In this document: in pieces, positions 1-8,463 of the stretch | How positions within the stretch are numbered: the first letter of the stretch is position 1 | Layout of the letters: each line of letters starts with the position of its first letter | Assembly: GCA_963669435.1 (NCBI GenBank) | Contig: OY770025.1 | Span: 186,001-250,000, forward strand | Direction of reading: 5' to 3' | Length of the DNA stretch: 64,000 nt | Origin: CALJFL01 sp963669435 | GTDB taxonomy: Bacteria > Pseudomonadota > Gammaproteobacteria > Pseudomonadales > Halieaceae | Made by a program: the position numbers and the translations under genes | The notes under the pieces: model-generated | What the model was told of the DNA's origin: nothing | Seen by the model: only the letters and a program-made list of their open reading frames with translations | The model's database searches: none

Positions 1-2
1 CC

Positions 3-53
3 TACCCGAACCACGACCTGGCTTTCTTGATCAACTGGACCCGGCACCTATAA
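3..53 (+). CDS. Possible 3' end of an unidentified gene
   Basis: An open frame runs in from the left edge and stops with TAA at 51-53, giving the 16-residue tail YPNHDLAFLINWTRHL. The peptide looks protein-like and the gene would converge on the TonB receptor that ends at 181. Too little is visible to name a family, and the frame could be chance. Confidence 0.3.
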   Translation, partial: YPNHDLAFLINWTRHL

Positions 54-180
54 AAAGTTGCCACCCTAGCTCGTTTCACAAGCAATAGTTTCGCTGCTGA
101 TTTAATGGCGGTTTTACTGCCAATAAGGGCAGCAACTAATTAGCCCGTCGCAGCCGCCCCCGACTACGCGTAAATCAAAC

Positions 181-2592
181 TTAGAAGTTGAAAGAAAATT
201 CTGCACCGTAAGTAAGTGGCGCACCCACCAGAGTGTAGTTGTAACCTATGGGCTGGCTGTCGAATTTGGTAGTTTCGTATTCCTCCTCCCCAAGGTTTCT
301 ACCCCACAAGCTAACGCTCCAACGAGAATCGGCCCCCTCCAGAGTAAGCCTCATATTTACAACGCTATACGCGTCTGCCAGGCTGTTCTCAGAATTATCC
401 GGATGGTAGTAACGCTCATCGACATACGAGACATCCGTATATAACGTGAAGGACCCCAGATCGGTATTAAGAAATGTCCACTGAAGGGCCACATTTGCGT
501 TGCTACCCGGTGCGTCGGGCAACTCGTTACCGGTGATATCCTGACCGCTGACCATGCCACTTATAACTTCGCTGTGCAGATAACCCAGGCCAGCATGAAT
601 TGTGAGGTAGGGAGTCGCCAGCACCGAGGCCTCAATCTCAAATCCATAGATTTCTGATTCATCGACATTAATTAACGATTGGGTGATGGTAACCGGGTCA
701 ATATTTACAAACTGCTGATCTTTGTATTGATACAGAAAAGCAGATGTATTTAAGCGCAATCGCTGATCCCACAGGAGGCTTTTGAGGCCGATTTCAAAGC
801 TATCCAGGTACTCAGGATCTACGGGGGTCAGCTCTGAGATATCAAAGTACGCTTGAGCATTAAAGGCGCCACCGCGATATCCTTGACTAAAGCTAGCGTA
901 TACCAAGTTACCGTTTTCGAAGGTATAGTCTATGCCTATCTTGCCCGTGACCTCCGAGTCAGAGAAACTTTCCTCGGGAACAGTCGCCAGAGGGTCCACG
1001 GGATCAGCTGGGATAGTAGCGACTACAGGCATACCCTGGGAATCGTAGATACCCGCATTGAAGCCGCTTAGGGTGGATTCATCGTCTGTGTAGCGCAATC
1101 CAAGACGAAGTACCAGTGAATCGGTCAGATCGTAACTTCCATCAAAATAGGCGGCGGCGCTAGTCCGTTCTTGCTCAAAGCTGTTCTTGAACCGGCAACC
1201 GAATGTCGCGAAGTCACCCAAGCTAAATCCAAGTAAATTGAACAAGGCTTCAGTGGCAGCACCGTCTGCCGATGGCGGTATACCCTGCGCAATAGCCAGA
1301 GGATCAAGACAGTCATTCAGCTCGATTTGCCCGCTTAGGTTAAGGTCAACATCTAGAAAGAGGTTGAGGTCATTTTCGCTAACGAGATTGTCTTCCGCGT
1401 AGTACAGGCCGGCAACGAAATTAAATGGACCACTGAGCGCCGAGGTCACACGCAAGTCTTGAGTGAATTGATCACTGTCAGCAAATCGATTCGTCCCAAG
1501 CACAAACGCCAAATTACCATCAGCATCCTCTGGGGTGAAAATACTACCCTCATCCCACGAGGTGATGGATGTCAAGGTATAGTCTTCATTCAAGTCCCAG
1601 GTTAGTGTCAGTGAGACCGAGTCAGTCTCATGCCTCCATCTAGCATCGGAATCGCTTTCGAACTCATGAATATCGAGCCCCTCTCTAGTGGGAGGAGGAG
1701 GCGCAGTGGCATCCCCAAATGCGTTGTACAATTGATAAACACCCCCGCCAATACCCAACTCAGCCAGGTCCTGCGGGACGGACCCATGAGATACTGGCTT
1801 CGCCTCACCCGTCGAGGCGCGCAGCAAGAGATCCAGATTCTCTCGGGGCTGCCACAGCACACTTAAACGTGCAGCCTTCTCATCCACGGCATTGCCATCC
1901 TTTATGCCTGGATTCAGGTTTTTCATCCAGCCGTCCGCCTCCGACCAAACACCCGCCAGGCGAAAAGCTAAAGAATCACTTGCCGCAAAGTTGAATGCAC
2001 CTCTCGCCTCACGAAGATCGTAGTTACCCGCACCGACAGTAAGATACCCCTCGGTTTCACTCGTTGGTGTCTCGCTTACAAAGTTAATAGCGCCTCCAGT
2101 TGTATTCTTTCCGTACAAAGTCCCCTGAGGGCCACGCAGTACCTCCACCCGCTGCAAATCGTATATCTGCACCGCCATGATAGAAGGAGACCCTTTGTAG
2201 ACCTCGTCCACGTAAGTCGCTATCGGGCTGTTTTGATTGAAGTTAAAGTCAGCCATCGAGACACCTCGCAAGCTGAAAACGGGGGCACCTTCCCCTCCGG
2301 CTTTATTGACCTGCATATTAGGTACCAGATGCGCCAATTCAGCGGGGGTTCGTATCCTGGCCGCCTCAATGGCCTGACCACTAAAAGCAACGATCGAGGC
2401 GGGTACATCTTGAATATCTTGGGAACGCCGTAGCGCAGTCACTACAATTTCCTCTAGCACATGTACGCTGCTGTGCGCATCCGTATCGCCATCTTGCGCT
2501 GAAGCGACACCGGAATACACTCCAAGCGCAAGCAGGGCAGCCGCATGGCACGGCCGCGAATTTTTCTTCAAATGCTTCTTTATTTTTTTCAT
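181..2592 (-). CDS. TonB-dependent outer-membrane receptor
   Basis: This is a TonB-dependent receptor of about 803 residues that would import a scarce ligand across the outer membrane using TonB-ExbBD energy. I place the start at the ATG at 2592, not at the longer frame start at 2712: it is preceded by a GAGAGG ribosome site and begins a lysine-rich signal peptide ending near ASAQ. A TonB-box-like LEEIVVTALRR follows, then the plug with LRGPQGTLYGKNTTGGAINF, then a long beta-barrel ending in an aromatic FNF terminus as expected for outer-membrane barrels. The plug and barrel style matches the large family common in marine gammaproteobacteria. The ligand cannot be told from the sequence. The gene stands alone, divergent from a MerR regulator at 2999 that may control it. 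Confidence 0.93.
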   Translation of the reverse strand: MKKIKKHLKKNSRPCHAAALLALGVYSGVASAQDGDTDAHSSVHVLEEIVVTALRRSQDIQDVPASIVAFSGQAIEAARIRTPAELAHLVPNMQVNKAGGEGAPVFSLRGVSMADFNFNQNSPIATYVDEVYKGSPSIMAVQIYDLQRVEVLRGPQGTLYGKNTTGGAINFVSETPTSETEGYLTVGAGNYDLREARGAFNFAASDSLAFRLAGVWSEADGWMKNLNPGIKDGNAVDEKAARLSVLWQPRENLDLLLRASTGEAKPVSHGSVPQDLAELGIGGGVYQLYNAFGDATAPPPPTREGLDIHEFESDSDARWRHETDSVSLTLTWDLNEDYTLTSITSWDEGSIFTPEDADGNLAFVLGTNRFADSDQFTQDLRVTSALSGPFNFVAGLYYAEDNLVSENDLNLFLDVDLNLSGQIELNDCLDPLAIAQGIPPSADGAATEALFNLLGFSLGDFATFGCRFKNSFEQERTSAAAYFDGSYDLTDSLVLRLGLRYTDDESTLSGFNAGIYDSQGMPVVATIPADPVDPLATVPEESFSDSEVTGKIGIDYTFENGNLVYASFSQGYRGGAFNAQAYFDISELTPVDPEYLDSFEIGLKSLLWDQRLRLNTSAFLYQYKDQQFVNIDPVTITQSLINVDESEIYGFEIEASVLATPYLTIHAGLGYLHSEVISGMVSGQDITGNELPDAPGSNANVALQWTFLNTDLGSFTLYTDVSYVDERYYHPDNSENSLADAYSVVNMRLTLEGADSRWSVSLWGRNLGEEEYETTKFDSQPIGYNYTLVGAPLTYGAEFSFNF

Positions 2593-2611
2593 CTTTGAAA
2601 ACCTCTCATCA

Positions 2612-2944
2612 TTATGGGGCCGAGCAAGACTCAGCCGCTGCGAATTCTGGCCAATGTTTCGCGGCTGGTGCTTCCAGGTCGAGCAGTCCTTGATCGACCA
2701 AGCGAAAAGCACACAGCGCGAAAATTCCCCTAGTGGCAGAGAAGAGATTGGCTATGGTGTCGCTCTGCCAGGAGCGAGAGCAAGTGGGGTCTGCATAACC
2801 GGCCCATATATCAACTGCTGAACGCCCATTGAGGGTCACAGCAGCAGATGCACTAATTTCATCCCTACTGCGGAAACCTTCGGAAAATTCCTTTGAAACC
2901 GCTTCAAACCGGGAAGCTCACCTTCCGTGCACCTCGACATCCAT
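2612..2944 (-). pseudogene. 5' remnant of an EstB/class C beta-lactamase-like serine hydrolase
   Basis: Translating from the ATG at 2944 gives MDVEVHGR, then a TGA at codon 9, then about 100 residues that read like the N-terminus of family VIII esterases / class C beta-lactamase-like hydrolases (GRSAVDIWAGYADP, FSATRGIFALCAFRLVDQG, LDLEAPAAKHWPEF). The frame loses similarity after EFAAA near 2625, just before the TonB receptor start, so most of the gene is missing. The expected S-x-x-K catalytic motif reads S-A-T-R, so the lysine is also lost. The internal stop, the truncation and the lost catalytic residue together mark a dead gene. It occupies the intergenic space between the TonB receptor and the MerR regulator. 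Confidence 0.72.
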
Positions 2945-2998
2945 TGCGCTCCCTTTTAAAATAGATACAACTGATATCGGATACTATTATTATCTATT

Positions 2999-3688
2999 AT
3001 GAAGGTCAAGCAACTTAGCGAGAAATCGAACGTTCCTCTATCCAAGATAAAGTACTACATTCGCGAAGGACTGCTCCCAGCAGGGTCTCTGAGTGCGCCA
3101 AATCAAGCTAGCTATGACGAGAGTCACCTTGAACGCTTGGACCTTATTCGGGCCCTACGAGACATTGGTGGTTTATCTATAGATGTGGTCCGACAGGTGC
3201 TGCGGGCTGTGGATAAGCCTAAACTGGGTGCGGACCCGGTAGAGGTAGCACTACTGCAACGAGCCGGTATGACCGCTGAAATTGAAAAGGTAGAGAGCGA
3301 GCCTGAATATCAGCGTTCGCTGGCCGAAACAAGAGATTATATCCGCAGCCTTGACTGGTATGTTGACGGCATCGGTGAGGGCTACATTTGCATTATGGCG
3401 GATGCAATATTCAAACTGAGGCAGCAGAAAATGTGGCCAGAGAGTGGCACAGAATACCTTGAGCCTTACGTAAGTGCTGCCTGGAGGTTCTCTGAGATTG
3501 ATGTGAATATGGTGCCGGGCGATGACTCCCCTATCCCGGCCCTGGGCGACCCTCTGACAAATCCGACGCGCATGGCCGTTCTGGGTACAATAGTGAGCGA
3601 ACCACTGATCATGTCACTGCGTAGCTACGCGAACACCCTGCGGGTAGCGAGGATGCAAGAAGGACTGCCACTGCCTCCGGCAGATTAA
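2999..3688 (+). CDS. MerR-family transcriptional regulator
   Basis: A 229-residue protein with an N-terminal MerR-type winged helix-turn-helix (residues 1-70: VKQLSEKSNVPLSKIKYYIREGLL, followed by the HLERLDLIRALRDIGGLSIDVVRQVL segment). The C-terminal part, about 150 residues, is helical, has no cysteine cluster of the metal-sensing type, and probably binds an organic ligand or dimerises. The ATG at 2999 lies just after an AT-rich stretch (2955-2998) that probably holds the promoter. The gene is divergent from the TonB receptor, with a dead hydrolase fragment between them, so it could once have controlled a ligand-uptake pair. The target is inferred from position only. Confidence 0.9.
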   Translation: MKVKQLSEKSNVPLSKIKYYIREGLLPAGSLSAPNQASYDESHLERLDLIRALRDIGGLSIDVVRQVLRAVDKPKLGADPVEVALLQRAGMTAEIEKVESEPEYQRSLAETRDYIRSLDWYVDGIGEGYICIMADAIFKLRQQKMWPESGTEYLEPYVSAAWRFSEIDVNMVPGDDSPIPALGDPLTNPTRMAVLGTIVSEPLIMSLRSYANTLRVARMQEGLPLPPAD

Positions 3689-3804
3689 CCTCGGGTGGTT
3701 GTGCGGCGTCAAAGCATGAGCTACCAATCGGCGGATCCACTTAGAGACAGTGCTGCTAATTTTTACTGGAGCAGAGGGGCTTACTCTTTGCATGCCCAAC
3801 AGTG

Positions 3805-3830
3805 AAAAGGCGGTTACCGAAGTAACCGCC
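3805..3830 (-). terminator. Rho-independent terminator of the beta-oxidation operon
   Basis: On the minus strand a perfect 9-bp stem GGCGGTTAC / GTAACCGCC closes a TTCG tetraloop and is followed by TTTT. It lies about 100 bases past the thiolase stop, so it would end the operon that runs from 8392 to 3933. Confidence 0.85.
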
Positions 3831-3932
3831 CCACTTTATCATCCAATTTTGTCCTGCACCCCATGGCAATTGGTTGGTACTGCGCACTAGTTTTGGAGGG
3901 TTGAAGCTATCATCACGTATGCTCACCGCCGC

Positions 3933-5114
3933 CTACAGGACTTCAAACAGCCCGGCTGCGCCCATACCACCACCCACACACATGGTGACGACCACGTAAT
4001 TGACTCCGCGGCGCTTACCTTCAAATAGCGCGTGCATCACCATGCGGGCGCCACTCATACCATAGGGGTGACCGATTGAAATGGCGCCGCCGTTGACGTT
4101 GTATTTCTCTGGGTCGATGCCCAGTTTGTCGCGGCAATAGATGGCCTGGCAGGCAAAGGCTTCGTTCAGCTCCCACAGACCGATGTCCTCTATCTTGAGA
4201 CCAGTACGCTCAAGCAGCTTGGGAATGGCAAATACAGGGCCGATACCCATCTCATCGGGTTCGCAGCCGGCCACGGCCATCCCGCGATAAGCGCCGAGGG
4301 GCTCAAGGCCGCGTTGTTCAGCGAGTTTGCCATCCATCATAACAACCGCAGCGGCGCCATCGGAAAGTTGTGAGGCGTTGCCTGCAGTAATGCAGCCGCC
4401 TTCGCGAACCGAGTTGAGACGGCTCAGGCTCTCTAAAGTTGTGCCGGGGCGGTTGCCCTCGTCCTTGGTCAGGGTAACCTGCTGTTCGCTGGTCTCTCCG
4501 GACTCTTTGTCCATAACCAGCTTCGTGGCGGTGACCGGGACGATCTCGTCGGCATATAGGCCCGCCTCCTGGGCAGCGGCGGTGCGCTGCTGGGACTGAA
4601 GGGAGTACTCGTCCTGAGACTCGCGAGAGATGCTGTAGCGGTTGGCAACCACCTCGGCAGTGTCCAGCATGGGCATGTGGATATTGGGCGCGTTGGCAAT
4701 GGCTTTCGGATCGACTATGCGCTGATAATTCAAGTGCTCATTCTGCACCAGGCTGATAGAGTCGCAACCACCGGCGACCAGGATGGGAGACCGGTCCTCT
4801 GTGATCTGCTTGGCTCCGGTGGCAATTGCCATCAGGCCGGAGGAGCACTGACGGTCGATCGTCATTCCAGCTACACTCACAGGTAGACCTGAGGCAACAA
4901 CGACCTGGCGAGCCAGATTCATAGCCTGGGTGCCTTGCTGCAGGGCAGCGCCAAAAATACAATCGTCGATCTCGGCGGGATCAACGCCGGCTCGTTCCAC
5001 AGCAGCCTCAACGGCAAAAGATGAAAGGGACGGGGACTCCAGGTTGTTGAAAGCGCCCCGGTAAGCCTTACCGATGGGGGTGCGGGCCGCTGATACGATT
5101 ACTGCTTCATTCAT
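3933..5114 (-). CDS. Acetyl-CoA C-acyltransferase (thiolase)
   Basis: A 393-residue thiolase that cleaves 3-ketoacyl-CoA with CoA to release acetyl-CoA, the last step of beta-oxidation. The acylated cysteine is Cys90 (DRQCSSGL). The second active-site region is His349 in GHPYGMSGARM and the proton-handling cysteine is Cys379 in MCVGGGMGAAG, so all three catalytic residues are present and the length is normal. It is the last gene of a four-gene operon, 15 bases after the hydroxyacyl-CoA dehydrogenase. A biosynthetic acetoacetyl-CoA thiolase role is possible from sequence alone, but the neighbours argue for degradation. Confidence 0.95.
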   Translation of the reverse strand: MNEAVIVSAARTPIGKAYRGAFNNLESPSLSSFAVEAAVERAGVDPAEIDDCIFGAALQQGTQAMNLARQVVVASGLPVSVAGMTIDRQCSSGLMAIATGAKQITEDRSPILVAGGCDSISLVQNEHLNYQRIVDPKAIANAPNIHMPMLDTAEVVANRYSISRESQDEYSLQSQQRTAAAQEAGLYADEIVPVTATKLVMDKESGETSEQQVTLTKDEGNRPGTTLESLSRLNSVREGGCITAGNASQLSDGAAAVVMMDGKLAEQRGLEPLGAYRGMAVAGCEPDEMGIGPVFAIPKLLERTGLKIEDIGLWELNEAFACQAIYCRDKLGIDPEKYNVNGGAISIGHPYGMSGARMVMHALFEGKRRGVNYVVVTMCVGGGMGAAGLFEVL

Positions 5115-5129
5115 GTTGTGTTTCCTCTG

Positions 5130-6047
5130 TTACTGTTTTGATTGAAGATAGGCGACAGCTTTGCCAATGAACTTTTCAGTTTGCTGGGTAGCCGTGTGGA
5201 GTTCTGCCTGACTTCGCATGTCGCATATACCTTCCAGATTTGCTTCTACCGAGTCGGGGTCCTGCTGCTCGGGAGCGAGATAGATACCTTCAGTCTCGAA
5301 CAAGCGTGTGCTGGCGTAGCCACCAGCACCGGCGCAGAGAATGGTGCGGTTAGGCGCATCCTCGTGGCAGAGCACTAGAGCGCCTGCAGTGACCGACTCG
5401 GGGGTCATCAGGTCGTACATTTCCGGTGGAATCAGATCCTCGGTCATGCGAGTGCCGGCGGTGGGTGAGAGGGCATTGACGTGAATATTGTTCTTCGCTC
5501 CCTCGAGGACAAGGGTGTTCATAAAGCCAAGTACCGCCATCTTGGCAGCGCCGTAGTTGGACTGGCCAAAGTTCCCGTACATACCGCTGGAGGAAGTTGT
5601 CATGACGATGCGGCCGTAGTTCTGTTCGCGCATGATGTCCCACACCGCCTTGGTGCAATTCACTGAGCCCATCAGGTGCACATCCATCACCAGTTGAAAA
5701 TCCGCCAGATCCATCTTGGCGAAAGATTTGTCGCGCAGGATACCGGCGTTATTGATCAGAATGTCCACGCGGCCCCACTTGTCCATGGCCTGCTGGACCA
5801 TGTCCTGCACCTCATCAAACTTTGCCACATTGGCACCGTGGGCGATTGCCTCACCGCCGGCATCTTCAATAAGGCGGACCACTTCCTGGGCGGCATCCAT
5901 TGACGCGCCACTGCCGTCGCGGGCTCCGCCCAGGTCGTTGACAACTACTTTGGCGCCCCGTGCCGCCAGTTCCAATGCATGGGAGCGTCCCAGGCCCGTG
6001 CCGGCACCAGTCACAATGGCCACCTGGCTTTCGAATGATATTGACAT
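5130..6047 (-). CDS. SDR-type 3-hydroxyacyl-CoA dehydrogenase (MFE-2-like)
   Basis: A 305-residue short-chain dehydrogenase. The NAD(P) motif TGAGTGLG is at residues 13-20, followed by NNAG at 99-102, and the catalytic Ser152, Tyr165 and Lys169 (YGAAK). The long insert VVNDLGGARDGSG is typical of the dehydrogenase domain of peroxisomal multifunctional enzyme type 2. It pairs with the MaoC-type hydratase encoded just upstream, the same combination that is fused in MFE-2. I infer oxidation of a (3R)-hydroxyacyl-CoA to the 3-ketoacyl-CoA. The gene sits third in the operon, 62 bases after the hydratase and 15 bases before the thiolase. Confidence 0.93.
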   Translation of the reverse strand: MSISFESQVAIVTGAGTGLGRSHALELAARGAKVVVNDLGGARDGSGASMDAAQEVVRLIEDAGGEAIAHGANVAKFDEVQDMVQQAMDKWGRVDILINNAGILRDKSFAKMDLADFQLVMDVHLMGSVNCTKAVWDIMREQNYGRIVMTTSSSGMYGNFGQSNYGAAKMAVLGFMNTLVLEGAKNNIHVNALSPTAGTRMTEDLIPPEMYDLMTPESVTAGALVLCHEDAPNRTILCAGAGGYASTRLFETEGIYLAPEQQDPDSVEANLEGICDMRSQAELHTATQQTEKFIGKAVAYLQSKQ

Positions 6048-6109
6048 AGAGATTTGTCCTTTGATTGAAAGTTTCTAGATTCGAACCTGCGCCGGAATGA
6101 CGGCAGGAA

Positions 6110-6568
6110 TTACTTGACCATTTGCATGGCGATCCACTCGGCTTTCAGGGCGGGCTTCTCGCCACCCTCTATCTCGAGTTCCACCTCGGTGGTAATCATG
6201 AACTGGCCGGGATTCTTCTCTACCACGGCAGCGACCTTCGAGTGGCAGCGAATGCGACTGTTCACCGGGACAGGCGCAATAAATCGGACCTTGTTGAAGC
6301 CGTAGTTCACGCCCATGTAGAAACCCTCAATAATCAGGCTAAAGGACTCGTAGAAGTGTGATAGCAGGGATAGACTGAGGAAGCCGTGGGCAATGGTAGT
6401 GCCGAACGGCGATTCCCTGGCTTTCTCCGGATCGACGTGGATGAACTGATGGTCCAGGGTACAATCCGCGAATTGGTTGATCTGGTCCTGTGTGACGGTG
6501 AGCCAGTCAGTAGTTTCCAACTGCTGTCCGACACTGCTCAGCATTTCTTCTTTGGATACAACTTTCAT
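6110..6568 (-). CDS. MaoC-like (R)-specific enoyl-CoA hydratase
   Basis: A 152-residue single hot-dog-fold protein of the MaoC/PhaJ family, which hydrates trans-2-enoyl-CoA to (3R)-hydroxyacyl-CoA. The hydratase motif D-x4-H is visible as Asp39 and His44 in LDHQFIHVDPEKA, followed by the conserved IAHGFLSLSLL helix. It lies 18 bases after the acyl-CoA dehydrogenase and before the SDR dehydrogenase, giving the order oxidation, hydration, oxidation, thiolysis. The pairing of an (R)-hydratase with an MFE-2-like dehydrogenase suggests a pathway for branched, aromatic or sterol-side-chain acyl-CoAs; that substrate is inference. Confidence 0.92.
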   Translation of the reverse strand: MKVVSKEEMLSSVGQQLETTDWLTVTQDQINQFADCTLDHQFIHVDPEKARESPFGTTIAHGFLSLSLLSHFYESFSLIIEGFYMGVNYGFNKVRFIAPVPVNSRIRCHSKVAAVVEKNPGQFMITTEVELEIEGGEKPALKAEWIAMQMVK

Positions 6569-6586
6569 TTTGAATTTCTCCTTGGA

Positions 6587-8392
6587 TTAGAACCAGTCCG
6601 ACTGCATGTCGTAGCTGGTGGTATCCACGTTTGCAATGATCTTCGCCCAGTGCTTGATCTCCGGTAACTCGATACGGAAGAAGTACTGCATGGCCTGCAG
6701 CTTGCCCTGGTAGAATTTTTCGTCCGCTTCGTGAGGCTCCGCTGCCAGCGCCTTGTCGGCCACGACGCCTTGTTTCAGCCACAGCCAGGCGATGACCACG
6801 TGACCGAACAGGTCCAGGTATTTGACTGAGTTGGAGAACACTGCGTCGATGTTCTGTGATTGGGCGGCGCCTAGCACAGCATCCGTGGTTTGCTTAAGGG
6901 TGCCAATAGCCTCGGAAAGCTGTTTTGCATACACAGCCAGTGATTCCGACTGTGCGGCGGCGCCGATGGTTTTCTGCATTTCCCCCAGGCAGGCGTTGTA
7001 ACCTTCAAAACCCTTCATGGGCACCTTGCGGCCCAGCAGATCCAGGGAATGGATGCCGGTGGTACCCTCGTGAATCGGGTTGAGGCGATTGTCGCGATAG
7101 AACATCTCCACCGGGTGTTCATTGATATAGCCATGTCCACCCAACACCTGGATAGCGAGGTAATTGGCCTTAGGACCGTATTCGGAGGGCCAAGTCTTGA
7201 TAACAGGGGTAAGGAAGTCGAGCAAGGTATACGCGGCCTGGCGCTCGTCCTCGGTCTCCGCGGTATTCTTATCGTCTGCCAGTTGGCTCCCCAGCAGGCA
7301 CAGAGCAAAAGCGCCTTCTGCGTAGGCTTTCTGGGCCAGCAACATACGGCGCACATCAGGGTGCTCTATGATGTTTACCGGTGGCGAGTGTGGATCCTTA
7401 TCAGAAAGAAGCCGGCCCTGGGGGCGCTCTTTGGCGTAGTCCAGGGAGTATTGGTAGCCAGCCAGCGCGACAATTGCGGCCGAGCTTCCCACCATCACAC
7501 GCGCCTCATTCATCATGTGAAACATGTAGGTAAGGCCTTTGTTCTCCTCGCCAACGAGATAGCCGATGGCGCCATCCTGCTCGCCGAAGCTTAGCGCGGT
7601 AGAAGTTTGCGCTCGGCCTCCCATCTTGTGGAATAGGCCGGCCAGGGCAACCTCATTGCGATCTCCAAGGGAGCCGTCTTCATTGACCAGGAACTTGGGC
7701 ACGATAAACAGCGATATGCCTTTTACGCCCTTGGGAGCGCCCTTTACACGGGCCAGGACCAGGTGAATGATGTTTTCATTCAGATCGTGCTCACCCCCAG
7801 AAATAAAGATTTTGCTACCGGTTATCCGATAGTTGCCGTCTTCATCTTTAACAGCAGTGGTAGTCAGGTCTGCCAGACCAGAACCAGCACCGGGCTCGGT
7901 CATGGCCATGGTGCCGGCAAAACGTCCGTCGCGCATAGGCACAACCCATTTTTCCTTTTGCTCTTCCGTTCCGTGGCTATCGATCAGGTTGGCATTGGCA
8001 TTGGTCAGCCCGGTATAACCCAATGCAGTGCCACCTGCGGCGGTGAGGTAGGCCCCCGCCGCACCGGCAACGATATTGGGCAATTGCATTCCTCCATACT
8101 CATAGTCGGCGGTTGATGAGGCTAGTCCAGATGCAATCAAGGCATCGATTGCCGGTTTCATCTCAGGAATCTTCCGCACTTTCTCGCCGTCAAAGGTGGG
8201 TTGTTCGCTATCCGCTTTCTGACGGAACGGGAGGAATTCCCTTTCGGCGATCGTCTTAGCGGTTTGCAGTGTAGCGTCGAACGTTTCTCGATTGTGATCT
8301 TCATAACGCGGGCGTCGGGTCATACCTTCAGCATCGAACAATTCATAGATCATGAATTCCAGATCGCGATCATTCATCAAGGGAGCTGCCAT
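6587..8392 (-). CDS. Acyl-CoA dehydrogenase, long (about 600-residue) DmdC-like class
   Basis: A 601-residue FAD-dependent acyl-CoA dehydrogenase that introduces the first double bond of an acyl-CoA. It is longer than the classic 380-residue enzymes and has both the N-terminal extension and the extra C-terminal helical domain of the DmdC/FadE-type long class. Visible motifs are MAMTEPGAGSGLADL (flavin/substrate loop), SGGEHDLNENIIHLVLA and the catalytic glutamate segment PIHEGTTGIHSLDLLGRK. The start at 8392 is set by GAGGTAA a few bases upstream. It leads the four-gene operon and is divergent from the XRE regulator at 8464, only 71 bases away. DmdC itself acts on methylmercaptopropionyl-CoA, but the class is broad and the substrate here is unknown. 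Confidence 0.94.
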   Translation of the reverse strand: MAAPLMNDRDLEFMIYELFDAEGMTRRPRYEDHNRETFDATLQTAKTIAEREFLPFRQKADSEQPTFDGEKVRKIPEMKPAIDALIASGLASSTADYEYGGMQLPNIVAGAAGAYLTAAGGTALGYTGLTNANANLIDSHGTEEQKEKWVVPMRDGRFAGTMAMTEPGAGSGLADLTTTAVKDEDGNYRITGSKIFISGGEHDLNENIIHLVLARVKGAPKGVKGISLFIVPKFLVNEDGSLGDRNEVALAGLFHKMGGRAQTSTALSFGEQDGAIGYLVGEENKGLTYMFHMMNEARVMVGSSAAIVALAGYQYSLDYAKERPQGRLLSDKDPHSPPVNIIEHPDVRRMLLAQKAYAEGAFALCLLGSQLADDKNTAETEDERQAAYTLLDFLTPVIKTWPSEYGPKANYLAIQVLGGHGYINEHPVEMFYRDNRLNPIHEGTTGIHSLDLLGRKVPMKGFEGYNACLGEMQKTIGAAAQSESLAVYAKQLSEAIGTLKQTTDAVLGAAQSQNIDAVFSNSVKYLDLFGHVVIAWLWLKQGVVADKALAAEPHEADEKFYQGKLQAMQYFFRIELPEIKHWAKIIANVDTTSYDMQSDWF

Positions 8393-8463
8393 CGTGTTAC
8401 CTCATGGTTTGGTGGTGCGGCGGCGAAGGCTCGCTATTGTGGTCAATCTACCGTGGGGATAAC

